A stretch of DNA of 21,979 bases from the NCBI RefSeq assembly GCF_937874145.1, contig NZ_CALNBI010000492.1, positions 1 through 21,979 on the forward strand, read 5' to 3'. Origin of the DNA: an uncultured Chitinophaga sp. (GTDB lineage Bacteria > Bacteroidota > Bacteroidia > Chitinophagales > Chitinophagaceae). The stretch's first letter is position 1. Each line of letters starts with the position of its first letter. This document shows, one piece after another, positions 7,853 to 15,497 of the stretch. A model generated the notes under the pieces. It had not been told where the DNA came from and ran no database searches. It saw only the letters and a program-made list of their open reading frames with translations. The translations under genes were made by a program, and so were the position numbers.

Positions 7853-10279
7853 ATGATGATGAAGCAAGGAATTTTTTATGTATGGATGATCTGCCTGATG
7901 TTACCCGTTGTGGCACAGGCACAAAAGAACACGGCCAACCGGATCTGGTATACCACTCCCGCCGATGCCTCCGCTAAAGACAATCCGAATGGCTGGGTGA
8001 GCGATACCGCCTGGCTGAAAGCGCTGCCCGTTGGCAACGGGCATATCGGCGCGATGGTATTCGGCGATGTCAACAAAGAGCGCATCCAGCTCAACGAAAT
8101 GACGTTATGGAGCGGCAGCATGGACGAAGGCGACAACCCCGACGCACCGAAACACCTCGGAAAGATCCGGGAGCTCCTGTTCCAGGGGAAGTACAAGGAA
8201 GCGACGGAGCTGACGAACAAAACGCAGATCACCAAAAATAAAGGCTCCGGCCACGGTAACGGCGCCAACGTGCCTTTCGGCTGCTTCCAGACCCTGGGCG
8301 ACCTCTGGCTGGACTTCAACTCCACACAACCTTACACCGCCTACCACCGCGAACTGGACCTGGTCAACGGTATCGCCATGAGCAGGTTCACCCAGGGCGG
8401 CGTTACGTTCACCCGCGAAGTTTTCGCCAGTCACCCCGCCAGGGCGCTCGTGATCCGCCTGACGGCCAGCAAACCCGGGTCCATCAGCTTCAACGTTTCC
8501 ATCGACCGGCCGGAAAGATTCTCCGTTTCCACGCAGGGCAACGCCCTGGTGATGGAAGGCGTTATGAACGACGGGCGCGGCAACGACGGGATGCGGTATA
8601 AGACCAACGTATCGCCCATCCTGAACGGCGGCACCGTCCGCGCAACGGGCAACAGCCTGGAGATCAAAAAAGCGGATGCGGTGACGCTGATCGTTACGGC
8701 CAAAACCAACTACCGGCAGCAGTACCCGGAATTCATCAACCCGGATTATGAAAATGAACTGGCGGCGGTTACCCGTAAAGCCACGGCGCAATCTTATGCC
8801 GCGCTGAAACAGGCGCACATCGCCGATTTCAGCGGATTCATGAAGCGGGTGCAGTTTACTTTGGATGGCGCAACGAACGACGTTCCCACCAACGAACTGC
8901 TGCATAAGAATTTCCGGACGAAGAATGAGCAGATCCTCTATCCGCTGTACTTCCAGTTCGGCCGGTACCTGCTGCTGTCGTCCTCGCGCGAGGGCGGCCT
9001 CCCGGCCAACCTGCAGGGCATCTGGGCGAACAAGATCCAGACGCCGTGGAACGGGGATTACCATACCGACATCAATGTGCAAATGAACTACTGGCCGGCG
9101 GAAGTCGCCAACCTGCCGGAGAGCCACCTCCCGCTGATGGACCTCATCGCCTCCATGCAGGAGCCGGGTAAAAAAACCGCGCGTATCCAGTACGGCATGA
9201 ACGGCTGGGCGCTGCACCCCATCACCAATATCTGGGGATATACTTCGCCCGGCGAATCGGCCAGCTGGGGCATGCACATCGGCGGCGGCGCCTGGATCAT
9301 GCAGCATGTGTGGGAACATTACAACTTCACGCGCGACGGGGCTTTCCTCCGCAAGGCTTACCCCATGCTGAAAGAAGCGTCCCTTTTCTACCTCGACTGT
9401 CTGGTTCCCGACCCGAAAACGGGTAAGCTCGTATCCGGCCCCTCTCCTTCCCCCGAAAACACTTTTAAAGCGCCGGACGGCTCCAAAGCACAAATCAGCA
9501 TGGGGCCTTCGCACGACCAGCAGGTGATTTTCAACCTGTTTGAAAACATCCTGGCGAGCGCGAAAATCCTGAAGCTGAAAGATGAGGAGTTCCTGGCGAA
9601 AGTTGCTGCCGCAAAGGCCAACCTGGCGCGGCCGGCGATCGGTCCGGACGGCCGTTTGCTGGAATGGGCGGAACCGTTTGAAGAGGCAGAGCCCCGTCAC
9701 CGCCATCTTTCGCACCTGTTCGCGTTTTACCCTGCCAACGAGATCACGATGCAGAAAACGCCGGATCTGGCCGCGGCCGTAAAAAAATCCCTGGAAGCCA
9801 GGGGCGACGGTGGTGTGGGCTGGACCTTCGCCTGGAAGATCGCGTTGTGGGCGCGTTTGCACGATGGCGACAGGGCGCTTTCCATCCTGAACAACCAACT
9901 GCGGCCCACGGATGATACGGGCACCAAGATGGATAATGGCGGCGGTACCTACTATAATCTTTTCGACGCCGGCCCTCCGTTCCAGATCGACGGTAACTTC
10001 GGTGTGATCGCCGGGATGGCGGAGATGCTGTTGCAGAGCCATGAAGATTTCATCGAACTGCTGCCAGCGCTCCCCGCCGCCTGGAAGAGCGGCAGCATCA
10101 AAGGGCTCGTGGCGAGAGGGAATTTTGTAGTGGATATGGAATGGAAGGATGGAAAACTGAAGAAAGCAAGCGTATTGTCGCGGTCGGGCGTTCCCTGCAA
10201 ACTGCGCTACAACGGCAAAACGGTGGACATTCCCGTTAAACGCGGCCAAAAGCTGGCGGTGGAGAAATACTTCCTGTAA
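7853..10279 (+). CDS. Secreted GH95 glycoside hydrolase (alpha-L-fucosidase-like)
   Basis: An 808-residue protein with a signal peptide (about residues 1-23, ending VAQA). An N-terminal beta-sandwich domain comes first (about 30-280, with NGHIGAMVFGDV and FQTLGDLWLDF), then an (alpha/alpha)6 barrel and a C-terminal beta domain. GH95 enzymes invert at alpha-1,2-linked L-fucose, and some act on alpha-L-galactose. The general acid is expected at Glu535 (PSPSPEN). The general-base system is represented by Asn408 in DINVQMNYW and Asp713 in QIDGNFG. In Bifidobacterium AfcA two Asn residues two apart help activate the water; here the first appears as Asp406. The substrate probably comes from plant or host fucosylated glycans, but no SusC/SusD pair is nearby. 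ATG codons at 7853, 7856 and 7859 are all possible starts. Confidence 0.93.
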   Translation: MMMKQGIFYVWMICLMLPVVAQAQKNTANRIWYTTPADASAKDNPNGWVSDTAWLKALPVGNGHIGAMVFGDVNKERIQLNEMTLWSGSMDEGDNPDAPKHLGKIRELLFQGKYKEATELTNKTQITKNKGSGHGNGANVPFGCFQTLGDLWLDFNSTQPYTAYHRELDLVNGIAMSRFTQGGVTFTREVFASHPARALVIRLTASKPGSISFNVSIDRPERFSVSTQGNALVMEGVMNDGRGNDGMRYKTNVSPILNGGTVRATGNSLEIKKADAVTLIVTAKTNYRQQYPEFINPDYENELAAVTRKATAQSYAALKQAHIADFSGFMKRVQFTLDGATNDVPTNELLHKNFRTKNEQILYPLYFQFGRYLLLSSSREGGLPANLQGIWANKIQTPWNGDYHTDINVQMNYWPAEVANLPESHLPLMDLIASMQEPGKKTARIQYGMNGWALHPITNIWGYTSPGESASWGMHIGGGAWIMQHVWEHYNFTRDGAFLRKAYPMLKEASLFYLDCLVPDPKTGKLVSGPSPSPENTFKAPDGSKAQISMGPSHDQQVIFNLFENILASAKILKLKDEEFLAKVAAAKANLARPAIGPDGRLLEWAEPFEEAEPRHRHLSHLFAFYPANEITMQKTPDLAAAVKKSLEARGDGGVGWTFAWKIALWARLHDGDRALSILNNQLRPTDDTGTKMDNGGGTYYNLFDAGPPFQIDGNFGVIAGMAEMLLQSHEDFIELLPALPAAWKSGSIKGLVARGNFVVDMEWKDGKLKKASVLSRSGVPCKLRYNGKTVDIPVKRGQKLAVEKYFL

Positions 10280-10300
10280 TACATACATTAAAATAGATGA

Positions 10301-10327
10301 AGGGCCGCTGCGAGCGGCCCTTTTTTT
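10301..10327 (+). terminator. Intrinsic terminator of the GH95 gene
   Basis: A perfect 8-bp GC-rich stem GGGCCGCT / AGCGGCCC (10302-10309 / 10313-10320) with a 3-base loop GCG is followed directly by seven T. It lies 22 bases after the GH95 stop codon. Confidence 0.95.
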
Positions 10328-10364
10328 GTTTTTCGAAACAACAGCCGAAACCGGCGCAGAAAAC

Positions 10365-10378
10365 TACTGGAACCAGTA
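10365..10378. promoter_or_regulatory. 14-bp palindrome, candidate operator
   Basis: TACTGGAACCAGTA is a perfect inverted repeat (6-base arms, 2-base centre). It lies 23 bases upstream of the TACTTTTG -7 box at 10402-10409, about where a -33 element would be expected, and no TTTG is present there. It may be a regulator-binding site. Chance is possible. Confidence 0.35.
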
Positions 10379-10401
10379 ATCTCACGCTTACTTCTTTCCG
10401 C

Positions 10402-10409
10402 TACTTTTG
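10402..10409 (+). promoter_or_regulatory. -7 box of the lipoprotein gene at 10478
   Basis: TACTTTTG matches TAnnTTTG exactly and is 68 bases before the ATG. There is no -33 TTTG at the usual 19-21 base distance. It lies downstream of the GH95 terminator, as expected for an independent transcript. Confidence 0.5.
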
Positions 10410-10477
10410 TTGTAACCGAAGACCCTGAGCCCGTATAGCCCCGGACAAACTTTCACCATAAACGCCACGTACGTCCA

Positions 10478-11344
10478 ATGAAAAAACGCTATTACCTCGC
10501 AGCCATCGTGCTGCTGCATGCCTGCATCAAAGACCCTCATCCGCCGTTACCGCCGGAATCACCCAAAGCACTGCTGGTAAAAACGGTCCGGATCGAATCA
10601 TGGTCAACCGATGGTGAAGACCAGACGTTCGAAATGCATGAAAAGTATGTGGATGAATATCTGTACAACGGGCAAAACAAACCGGTGGCGCGCCGCCGGT
10701 ATTCCAGCAATTTCACGGGCGATACCAATCAGCTCACCTACGATGCATATGACACCTTGTTTTATGACAGCAGGGGAAGGGTGAAGCAGGTAGATTTCCA
10801 TGACCTTCACTATCAAAAGCAAATGAGCTCCTACCGGTTCTTTTACCAGGGCGCCGCAACGCTGATCGATCAATACGAGCTCTGGACGCGGTGGAATAAT
10901 CCCCATGCCGATACGCTGACTTTCAACGGCCGCATGACCTTCAAATATGTCGACTCCGGCGTTTTCCGGATATTGCCTTACCCGAACGGGACCGGTATAG
11001 ATACGATTTTTTATGCCTACCGCAACAATAACTTCCAGTATATCTCCTTTATATCCCTGGGCCTGCATCCGGACGATTACCACGTAGAATACGACAACAA
11101 GCCCAATGCGAGCGAGTGCTTCAATCTCCCGCAGCCCACGATGGTATTCCCCTTGCCTTCGATGGATGTGGTACGGCCGCTGGCGGATAAGAACAATTAC
11201 ATTGTGCGTGAGCGAAACAATAATGAGGGCGCTCCGCGGATACTAACCTACGATACGCTGGGCCACCCCATTCATATGTTGCTCCCTTCACCGGAGACTT
11301 TCGCGAAAATGCAGATAAGGCTGGAATACCGGCTTTTGAATTGA
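10478..11344 (+). CDS. Putative lipoprotein of unknown function
   Basis: A 288-residue protein with a lipoprotein signal: a basic start, a short hydrophobic core and the lipobox LHAC with Cys16. A Pro-rich linker follows. The mature part contains strings such as YLYNGQNKPVARRRY and FYDSRGRVKQVDF, which resemble single YD-type (RHS-like) beta hairpins common in Bacteroidota surface lipoproteins. I do not recognise a named family. The gene stands alone between the GH95 terminator and a bidirectional terminator, with its own -7 box, and is probably a monocistronic surface or periplasmic lipoprotein. Confidence 0.75.
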   Translation: MKKRYYLAAIVLLHACIKDPHPPLPPESPKALLVKTVRIESWSTDGEDQTFEMHEKYVDEYLYNGQNKPVARRRYSSNFTGDTNQLTYDAYDTLFYDSRGRVKQVDFHDLHYQKQMSSYRFFYQGAATLIDQYELWTRWNNPHADTLTFNGRMTFKYVDSGVFRILPYPNGTGIDTIFYAYRNNNFQYISFISLGLHPDDYHVEYDNKPNASECFNLPQPTMVFPLPSMDVVRPLADKNNYIVRERNNNEGAPRILTYDTLGHPIHMLLPSPETFAKMQIRLEYRLLN

Positions 11345-11382
11345 TAAAGTAAACTGTAAAATGACCGGAAGCAGGTAAAACA

Positions 11383-11412
11383 AAAAAGGTTACCATTTCT
11401 GATAACCTTTTT
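11383..11412. terminator. Bidirectional terminator between the lipoprotein gene and tRNA-Pro
   Basis: A perfect 10-bp stem AAAAAGGTTA / TAACCTTTTT (11383-11392 / 11403-11412) encloses a 10-base loop. The A-run on one side and T-run on the other allow it to end both the plus-strand lipoprotein transcript and the minus-strand tRNA transcript. The 3' end of the tRNA lies 6 bases away. Confidence 0.85.
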
Positions 11413-11418
11413 GCAGTG

Positions 11419-11492
11419 TCGGGACGACTAGATTCGAACTAGCGACCCCTTGCACCCCATGCAAGTGCGCTACCGGGCTGCGCTACGTCCCG
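11419..11492 (-). tRNA. tRNA-Pro (anticodon GGG)
   Basis: A 74-base tRNA read on the minus strand. It has acceptor stem CGGGACG / CGTCCCG, discriminator A, anticodon stem CTTGC / GCAAG with loop ATGGGGT (anticodon GGG, decoding CCC/CCU), and T arm CTAGT-TCGAATC-ACTAG-type pairing with the TTCGAATC loop. No CCA is encoded. The first 52 bases match the partial copy at the left edge exactly. Confidence 0.97.
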
Positions 11493-11522
11493 AACTCCGG
11501 TCCGTTTGTTTGTGACGGGATG

Positions 11523-11553
11523 CAAAAGTAACGAATGTTTTCATTTCCGCAAA
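11523..11553 (-). promoter_or_regulatory. Promoter of tRNA-Pro
   Basis: On the minus strand TTTG (11550-11553) is followed after 19 bases by TACTTTTG (11523-11530). Both boxes and the spacing fit the Bacteroidota housekeeping consensus. The -7 box is about 30 bases before the tRNA 5' end. Confidence 0.75.
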
Positions 11554-11568
11554 TTTTTCTCCGGGAAA

Positions 11569-11589
11569 TTGTCAAAAAACTGTTGACAA
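11569..11589. promoter_or_regulatory. Inverted repeat upstream of the dihydroorotase-family operon
   Basis: The perfect 7-base arms TTGTCAA (11569-11575) and TTGACAA (11583-11589) are separated by 7 bases. The repeat sits between the divergent tRNA-Pro promoter and the operon promoter, about 40-60 bases upstream of the operon -7 box. That is a plausible activator or repressor site, and no known regulator is assigned. Confidence 0.35.
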
Positions 11590-11628
11590 CCGCTTCCCGC
11601 TTGCTATACATCCGACCACATTTATGCG

Positions 11629-11636
11629 TACATTTG
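11629..11636 (+). promoter_or_regulatory. -7 box of the dihydroorotase-family operon
   Basis: TACATTTG matches TAnnTTTG exactly and lies 19 bases before the ATG at 11656, leaving a leader of roughly 14 bases. The nearest TTG (11601-11603) is 25 bases upstream, longer than the usual spacing, so the -33 element is weak. A sigma70-looking TTGACA-N16-TATACA lies at 11583-11610, but the -7 consensus of this phylum argues against its use. Confidence 0.5.
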
Positions 11637-11655
11637 CACGGGATAAAATCAAAAG

Positions 11656-12921
11656 ATGCAAATTTTACTGAAAAGCGCGACCATCGTTTCTGAACATTCG
11701 CCTTTTAACGGGCAGCAAAAAGATGTACTGATCGACAATGGCGTGATCGCTTCCATATCCGACAATATCGCACCCGGCAACGCACAAGTCATCAGCGGTA
11801 ACGGCCTGCATGTTTCCGGCGGATGGATGGATGTGTTCGCCCATTTTTGCGATCCCGGGCAGGAATACAAGGAAGATCTCCAATCCGGCGCCCTCGCCGC
11901 AGCGGCGGGCGGATATACGGCGGTAATGATCGTTCCCAATACGCAACCCGCCCTTCATACCAAAACACAGATCGCTTATGTGCAGAACCAGGCCCCTCAC
12001 AACGTGGCCGAAATCCTGCCCATCGGCGCCATCACCAAAAACCTGGAAGGCGCTTCGCTCGCTGAAATGTATGAGATGAAAGACGCGGGCGCCGTGGCTT
12101 TCTCCGACGGGCTCAAACCCGTACAGTCCTCCGGCCTGCTCCTCAAAGCCCTCCAGTACGTGAAAGCCTTCAACGGCGCCGTGATCCAGATCCCGGACGA
12201 TGCCAGCATCTCCGCCCACGGCCTCATGCACGAAGGCATCCACTCCACCCGCCTCGGCATGCCCGGCAAACCCGCCATCGCCGAAGAGATAATGCTCAAA
12301 CGCGATCTCGACCTCCTCGAATACACCAACTCCCGACTGCACGTAACCGGCGTATCCACCCGCGGCTCCATCCAGCTCATCGCCGATGCCAAAGCCCGCG
12401 GCCTGCAGGTCACCTGCTCCGTTACGCCTTACCACCTGCTGTTTACCGACGCCGACCTGGCTTCCTACGACAGCTTCCTGAAAGTCAACCCTCCCCTGCG
12501 CACGCAAGATGATGTAGACGCCCTCCGCGCCGCCGTAGCCGACGGTACGGTGGATTGCATCGCCTCGCATCACCAGCCGCAGGACTGGGACGCCAAGCAG
12601 GTGGAATTCGAATACGCCAAATACGGCATGATCGGCCTGGAAACGGCTTTCGCCGCCCTCCGCGCCGCACTGCCCGATCTGGAGCCCGCCAAACTGGCCC
12701 GACTGCTGTCTGACAACCCGCGCAGCATCTTCGGACAGCCCGCCATCACGATCAAGGAAGGCGCAGTGGCCAACCTGACCGTATTCGAGCCCAACACCGA
12801 ATATACACTGAGCGACGACCGCTTCCAGTCCAAAAGCCGCAATACCCCCTTCCTCGGCAAGCCCGCGAAAGGCAGCGTGACCGGTATCATCCGTCAAAAC
12901 AAATCCTGGTTCCGGTCATGA
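11656..12921 (+). CDS. pyrC: Dihydroorotase-family protein with degenerate metal site (probable pseudoenzyme)
   Basis: A 421-residue amidohydrolase-fold protein aligning along its whole length with class I dihydroorotases: PNT at 94-96, VTPYHLL near 256, VNPPLR near 278, and a C-terminal KNTPF-like SRNTPF. The active-site positions are changed. The HxHxR motif reads FAHFC (Phe61, His63, Cys65), the metal His of the HxE/D motif is Ile179, the His of HVxHxST is Gly232 (HVTGVST), and the catalytic Asp of TDHAPH is His305 (SHHQPQ). Asp151 of the FSD motif remains. It is therefore unlikely to convert carbamoyl-aspartate to dihydroorotate. Some bacteria keep inactive homologues (PyrC' in Pseudomonas) as scaffolds for aspartate transcarbamoylase, and that is one possible role. 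It starts an operon whose next gene overlaps by 4 bases. Automated annotation would probably call it a dihydroorotase. Confidence 0.9.
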   Translation: MQILLKSATIVSEHSPFNGQQKDVLIDNGVIASISDNIAPGNAQVISGNGLHVSGGWMDVFAHFCDPGQEYKEDLQSGALAAAAGGYTAVMIVPNTQPALHTKTQIAYVQNQAPHNVAEILPIGAITKNLEGASLAEMYEMKDAGAVAFSDGLKPVQSSGLLLKALQYVKAFNGAVIQIPDDASISAHGLMHEGIHSTRLGMPGKPAIAEEIMLKRDLDLLEYTNSRLHVTGVSTRGSIQLIADAKARGLQVTCSVTPYHLLFTDADLASYDSFLKVNPPLRTQDDVDALRAAVADGTVDCIASHHQPQDWDAKQVEFEYAKYGMIGLETAFAALRAALPDLEPAKLARLLSDNPRSIFGQPAITIKEGAVANLTVFEPNTEYTLSDDRFQSKSRNTPFLGKPAKGSVTGIIRQNKSWFRS

Positions 12922-13397
12922 AAAACAAAACACACTTACGCTTCGGCTTCCTGGCCGCCGCGATCAATTTCGCCCTGCTGCTGACGCAATATTTCACGCA
13001 TACCAGCTCGGCCAATATCTTTTTCCGTATCCTTTCGCTGGCGGTGCTGGTGGTAGCCGTGGTGGCTTCCTGCCTGCGCTTTTCCCGCGAGATGGAGCAC
13101 AAAGCCAGCTTCGGTGAGGTTTTCGGCACGGGGTTCCGCACCACGGCCGCCGCTACCGTGATCTTCGCCGCGCTGTTCATGCTGTTCGCCCAGGTAATGC
13201 CCGGTTACAAAGACGCGTTCATCCACGACATGATCGCCATGGGACCCCAGGCCGATATGCCTGAAACCCACGCCGCAGAATTCGAGCGCCTCAAACAGGC
13301 ATTTCCCGTAACCGTGCTGTCCGGTATTCTCATGTTATATGTGCTCCCCGGCATCGTAGCCGCGGTACTGGGAGCCGCCTTAGCCAAAAAGAAATGA
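12918..13397 (+). CDS. DUF4199 family membrane protein
   Basis: A 159-residue protein with four predicted membrane helices at about residues 8-26, 35-52, 72-92 and 129-154, and a polar loop (about 95-128) between the last two. It fits the DUF4199 family of small Bacteroidota membrane proteins, whose function is unknown. Its start overlaps the dihydroorotase-like stop by 4 bases (ATGA), and its own stop overlaps the GT2 start by 4 bases, so translation of the three genes is likely coupled. Position suggests a helper role in glycolipid or glycan handling at the inner membrane, but this is inference. Confidence 0.8.
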   Translation: MKNKTHLRFGFLAAAINFALLLTQYFTHTSSANIFFRILSLAVLVVAVVASCLRFSREMEHKASFGEVFGTGFRTTAAATVIFAALFMLFAQVMPGYKDAFIHDMIAMGPQADMPETHAAEFERLKQAFPVTVLSGILMLYVLPGIVAAVLGAALAKKK

Positions 13398-14350
13398 AAC
13401 ACCTGGATATATCCGTTATCGTTCCCTTAAAAAACGAAGAAGAATCCCTGCCCGAACTGGCGGCATGGATCGACCGTGTCATGCAGGACAACGGTTTTTC
13501 CTATGAAGTGTGGATGGTAGACGACGGCAGCACCGACCAATCCTGGGAAGTGATCCGCGAAATCTCCGCTTCCAACCCTAACATCAAAGGCATCAAATTC
13601 CAACGCAACTACGGCAAGTCCGCCGCGCTCAACGAAGGCTTCCGCAAAGCCCAGGGCCGCGTGGTCATCACCATGGACGCCGACCTGCAGGACTCCCCCG
13701 ACGAAATCCCCGGTCTGTACAAAATGATCGTGGAAGACGGCTACGACCTGGTCAGCGGCTGGAAGAAGAAGCGCTACGACAACACCCTCACCAAAAACCT
13801 CCCCTCCAAGCTCTTCAACTGGGCCACGGTGAAGATGAGCGGCATCAAGCTGCACGACTTCAACTGCGGCCTGAAATCCTACCGCAAAAAGGTAGTGAAA
13901 ACCATTGAAGTGTACGGAGAGATGCACCGCTATATCCCCGTGATCGCCAAGTGGAGCGGGTTTCGCAACATCGGCGAAAAAGTGGTAGAGCACCGCAAGC
14001 GCAAATACGGCACCACCAAATTCGGGCTGGAGCGCTTCATCAACGGTTTCCTCGACCTTGCATCCATCACCTTCGTAGGGCGTTTCGGCAAGCGGCCGAT
14101 GCACTTCTTCGGGGCGCTGGGCACGCTGTTTTTCATCATCGGTTTCATCATCGCAGGGTACCTGGCCGTAGCCAAAATATTCTGGATGCAATACAAGATG
14201 ACGGAACGCCCATTGTTCTTCCTCGCCATGCTGCTGCTCATCATCGGTTCCCAGTTATTCCTCACCGGGTTCATCGCCGAACTGGTGGCACGCAATGCGC
14301 CGGAACGCAACTCCTACCTGGTGGAAGAAATCCTTGAAAACGAAGGCTGA
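13394..14350 (+). CDS. GT2 glycosyltransferase, polyprenyl-phosphate type (DPM1/GtrB-like)
   Basis: A 318-residue protein with an N-terminal GT-A domain: SVIVPLKNEE at 7-16, VDDGSTD at 42-48, and the metal-binding DAD at 95-97 in MDADLQDSPDE. Two C-terminal membrane helices follow (about 236-263 and 272-298). This layout is that of family 2 enzymes that transfer a sugar from a nucleotide donor to undecaprenyl phosphate on the cytoplasmic face (GtrB, ArnC, DPM1 relatives). The sugar is unknown. It is coupled by overlaps of 4 bases upstream and 1 base downstream to the DUF4199 and GT4 genes. Confidence 0.9.
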   Translation: MKHLDISVIVPLKNEEESLPELAAWIDRVMQDNGFSYEVWMVDDGSTDQSWEVIREISASNPNIKGIKFQRNYGKSAALNEGFRKAQGRVVITMDADLQDSPDEIPGLYKMIVEDGYDLVSGWKKKRYDNTLTKNLPSKLFNWATVKMSGIKLHDFNCGLKSYRKKVVKTIEVYGEMHRYIPVIAKWSGFRNIGEKVVEHRKRKYGTTKFGLERFINGFLDLASITFVGRFGKRPMHFFGALGTLFFIIGFIIAGYLAVAKIFWMQYKMTERPLFFLAMLLLIIGSQLFLTGFIAELVARNAPERNSYLVEEILENEG

Positions 14351-15465
14351 TGTTTCAGGCAAAGAAAATCGTCATCATCGGCCCGGCCCACCCTATCCGG
14401 GGAGGCCTCGCTGCGTTCAACGAACGCCTGGCGCGCGAACTGACCGCCCAGGGCCATGATGTGCAGATCCATACCTTCTCTTTCCAGTACCCCTCGTTCA
14501 TGTTTCCCGGGAAGGAACAATATACCTCCGCCCCCGCGCCGGAAGGACTGCGGATCAAACGGAGCGTGCATTCCCTCAATCCCCTGAACTGGCGCAAAAC
14601 AGGGCTGGACATCCGCCGGCAGCGGCCCGATATGGTGATCGTCGCATTCTGGATCCCCCTGATGGCCATGAGCCTCGGGAGCCTCGCGCGCATCATCCGC
14701 AAGAACGGCCACTCCCGCATCGTGGGCCTCGTCCACAACCTCATTCCCCACGAAAAAAGACCGGGCGATGCCGCCCTCACCCAATATTTCGTCAACAGCT
14801 GCGACGCCTTCATCACCCTCAGCCGCGAAGTCCTCAGCGACATCCGCCGGCTGACCCATAAACCGGCCGCATACGCCCCCCATCCCGTCTACGACCACTT
14901 CGGCGACGCGCTCCCCGCAGCGCAGGCCCGCCAACACCTCGGATGGGACGAAAACGCCAAATACCTCCTCTTCTTCGGGTTCATCCGCCACTACAAAGGG
15001 CTCGACCTCCTGCTGCAGGCCATGGCCGACCCGCGCATCCGCGCCATCGAAAACCTGAAACTCGTGGTGGCCGGGGAATTCTACGAAGACCGGAAGAAAT
15101 ACGAACCGCTCCTCGGCCCCAATGTGACCCTGGTCAGCGATTTCATCCCCGACAGCGACGTAAAATATTACTTCTCCGCGGCCGACCTGGTGGTGCAGCC
15201 TTACCGCACGGCCACCCAGAGCGGGATCTCGCAGATGGCCTACCATTTCGGGACGCCCATGCTGGTCACCAACGTAGGCGGCCTCCCGGAAATCGTGCCC
15301 GACGGCAAAGCCGGGTACGTGGTCCCGCCCGATCCCAACGCCATTGCGGAAGGTATCCTCCGCTTCCTCGAACAGCCTGCCGGGCAATTCGCCGCGTTCA
15401 TCAAAGCGCAACAGCAGCTGTATTCCTGGGGCCATTTCGTAAAAACGCTCGAAACACTGCAATAA
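14350..15465 (+). CDS. GT4-family glycosyltransferase
   Basis: A 371-residue GT-B protein. The N-terminal domain has the glycine-rich acceptor loop GPAHPIRGGLAAFNERLA (residues 11-28). The C-terminal domain has LLFFGFIRHYKGLDLLLQA (donor-side GxxRxxKG motif) and the C-terminal family 4 block TQSGISQMAYHFGTPMLV then NVGGLPE. In that block the first Glu of the EX7E motif appears as Gln or Ser, while the GGLPE end is kept. There is no membrane segment, so it is probably cytoplasmic or peripheral. The ATG overlaps the GT2 stop by 1 base (TGATG). The acceptor is unknown; the pair suggests successive steps in building a surface glycan or glycolipid. Confidence 0.9.
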   Translation: MFQAKKIVIIGPAHPIRGGLAAFNERLARELTAQGHDVQIHTFSFQYPSFMFPGKEQYTSAPAPEGLRIKRSVHSLNPLNWRKTGLDIRRQRPDMVIVAFWIPLMAMSLGSLARIIRKNGHSRIVGLVHNLIPHEKRPGDAALTQYFVNSCDAFITLSREVLSDIRRLTHKPAAYAPHPVYDHFGDALPAAQARQHLGWDENAKYLLFFGFIRHYKGLDLLLQAMADPRIRAIENLKLVVAGEFYEDRKKYEPLLGPNVTLVSDFIPDSDVKYYFSAADLVVQPYRTATQSGISQMAYHFGTPMLVTNVGGLPEIVPDGKAGYVVPPDPNAIAEGILRFLEQPAGQFAAFIKAQQQLYSWGHFVKTLETLQ

Positions 15466-15497
15466 ATCGCCGCTTTTGGGGTTATAAGTCTAGCATC

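Noticed and set aside
8105..10288. A 727-codon open frame on the minus strand opposite the GH95 gene
   Set aside because: It mirrors a convincing secreted GH95 enzyme, its translation is low-complexity with no domain or signal, and long antisense frames arise here from GC-rich third positions.
1..11492. A genomic island integrated at tRNA-Pro
   Set aside because: Integrases normally duplicate the 3' end of a tRNA, but here the shared part includes the 5' half, and no integrase, excisionase or phage gene lies between the copies.
11583..11610. A sigma70-like promoter TTGACA-N16-TATACA
   Set aside because: Bacteroidota primary sigma factors use TTTG / TAnnTTTG; a matching -7 box is present downstream, and the TTGACA is part of an inverted repeat.
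11665..12897. A 410-codon minus-strand frame opposite the dihydroorotase-like gene
   Set aside because: It is rich in Gly, Val, His and Phe with no motif, and is an antisense shadow of a full-length family member.
14314..15462. A 382-codon minus-strand frame opposite the GT4 gene
   Set aside because: It is an antisense shadow; the plus strand carries clear GT4 motifs and overlapping operon spacing.
14943..15497. N-terminal extension of the secreted protein into the GT4 gene, as if a 512-residue fusion
   Set aside because: The extension is out-of-frame GT4 sequence rich in Arg and Pro, and a clear signal peptide begins at 15498.
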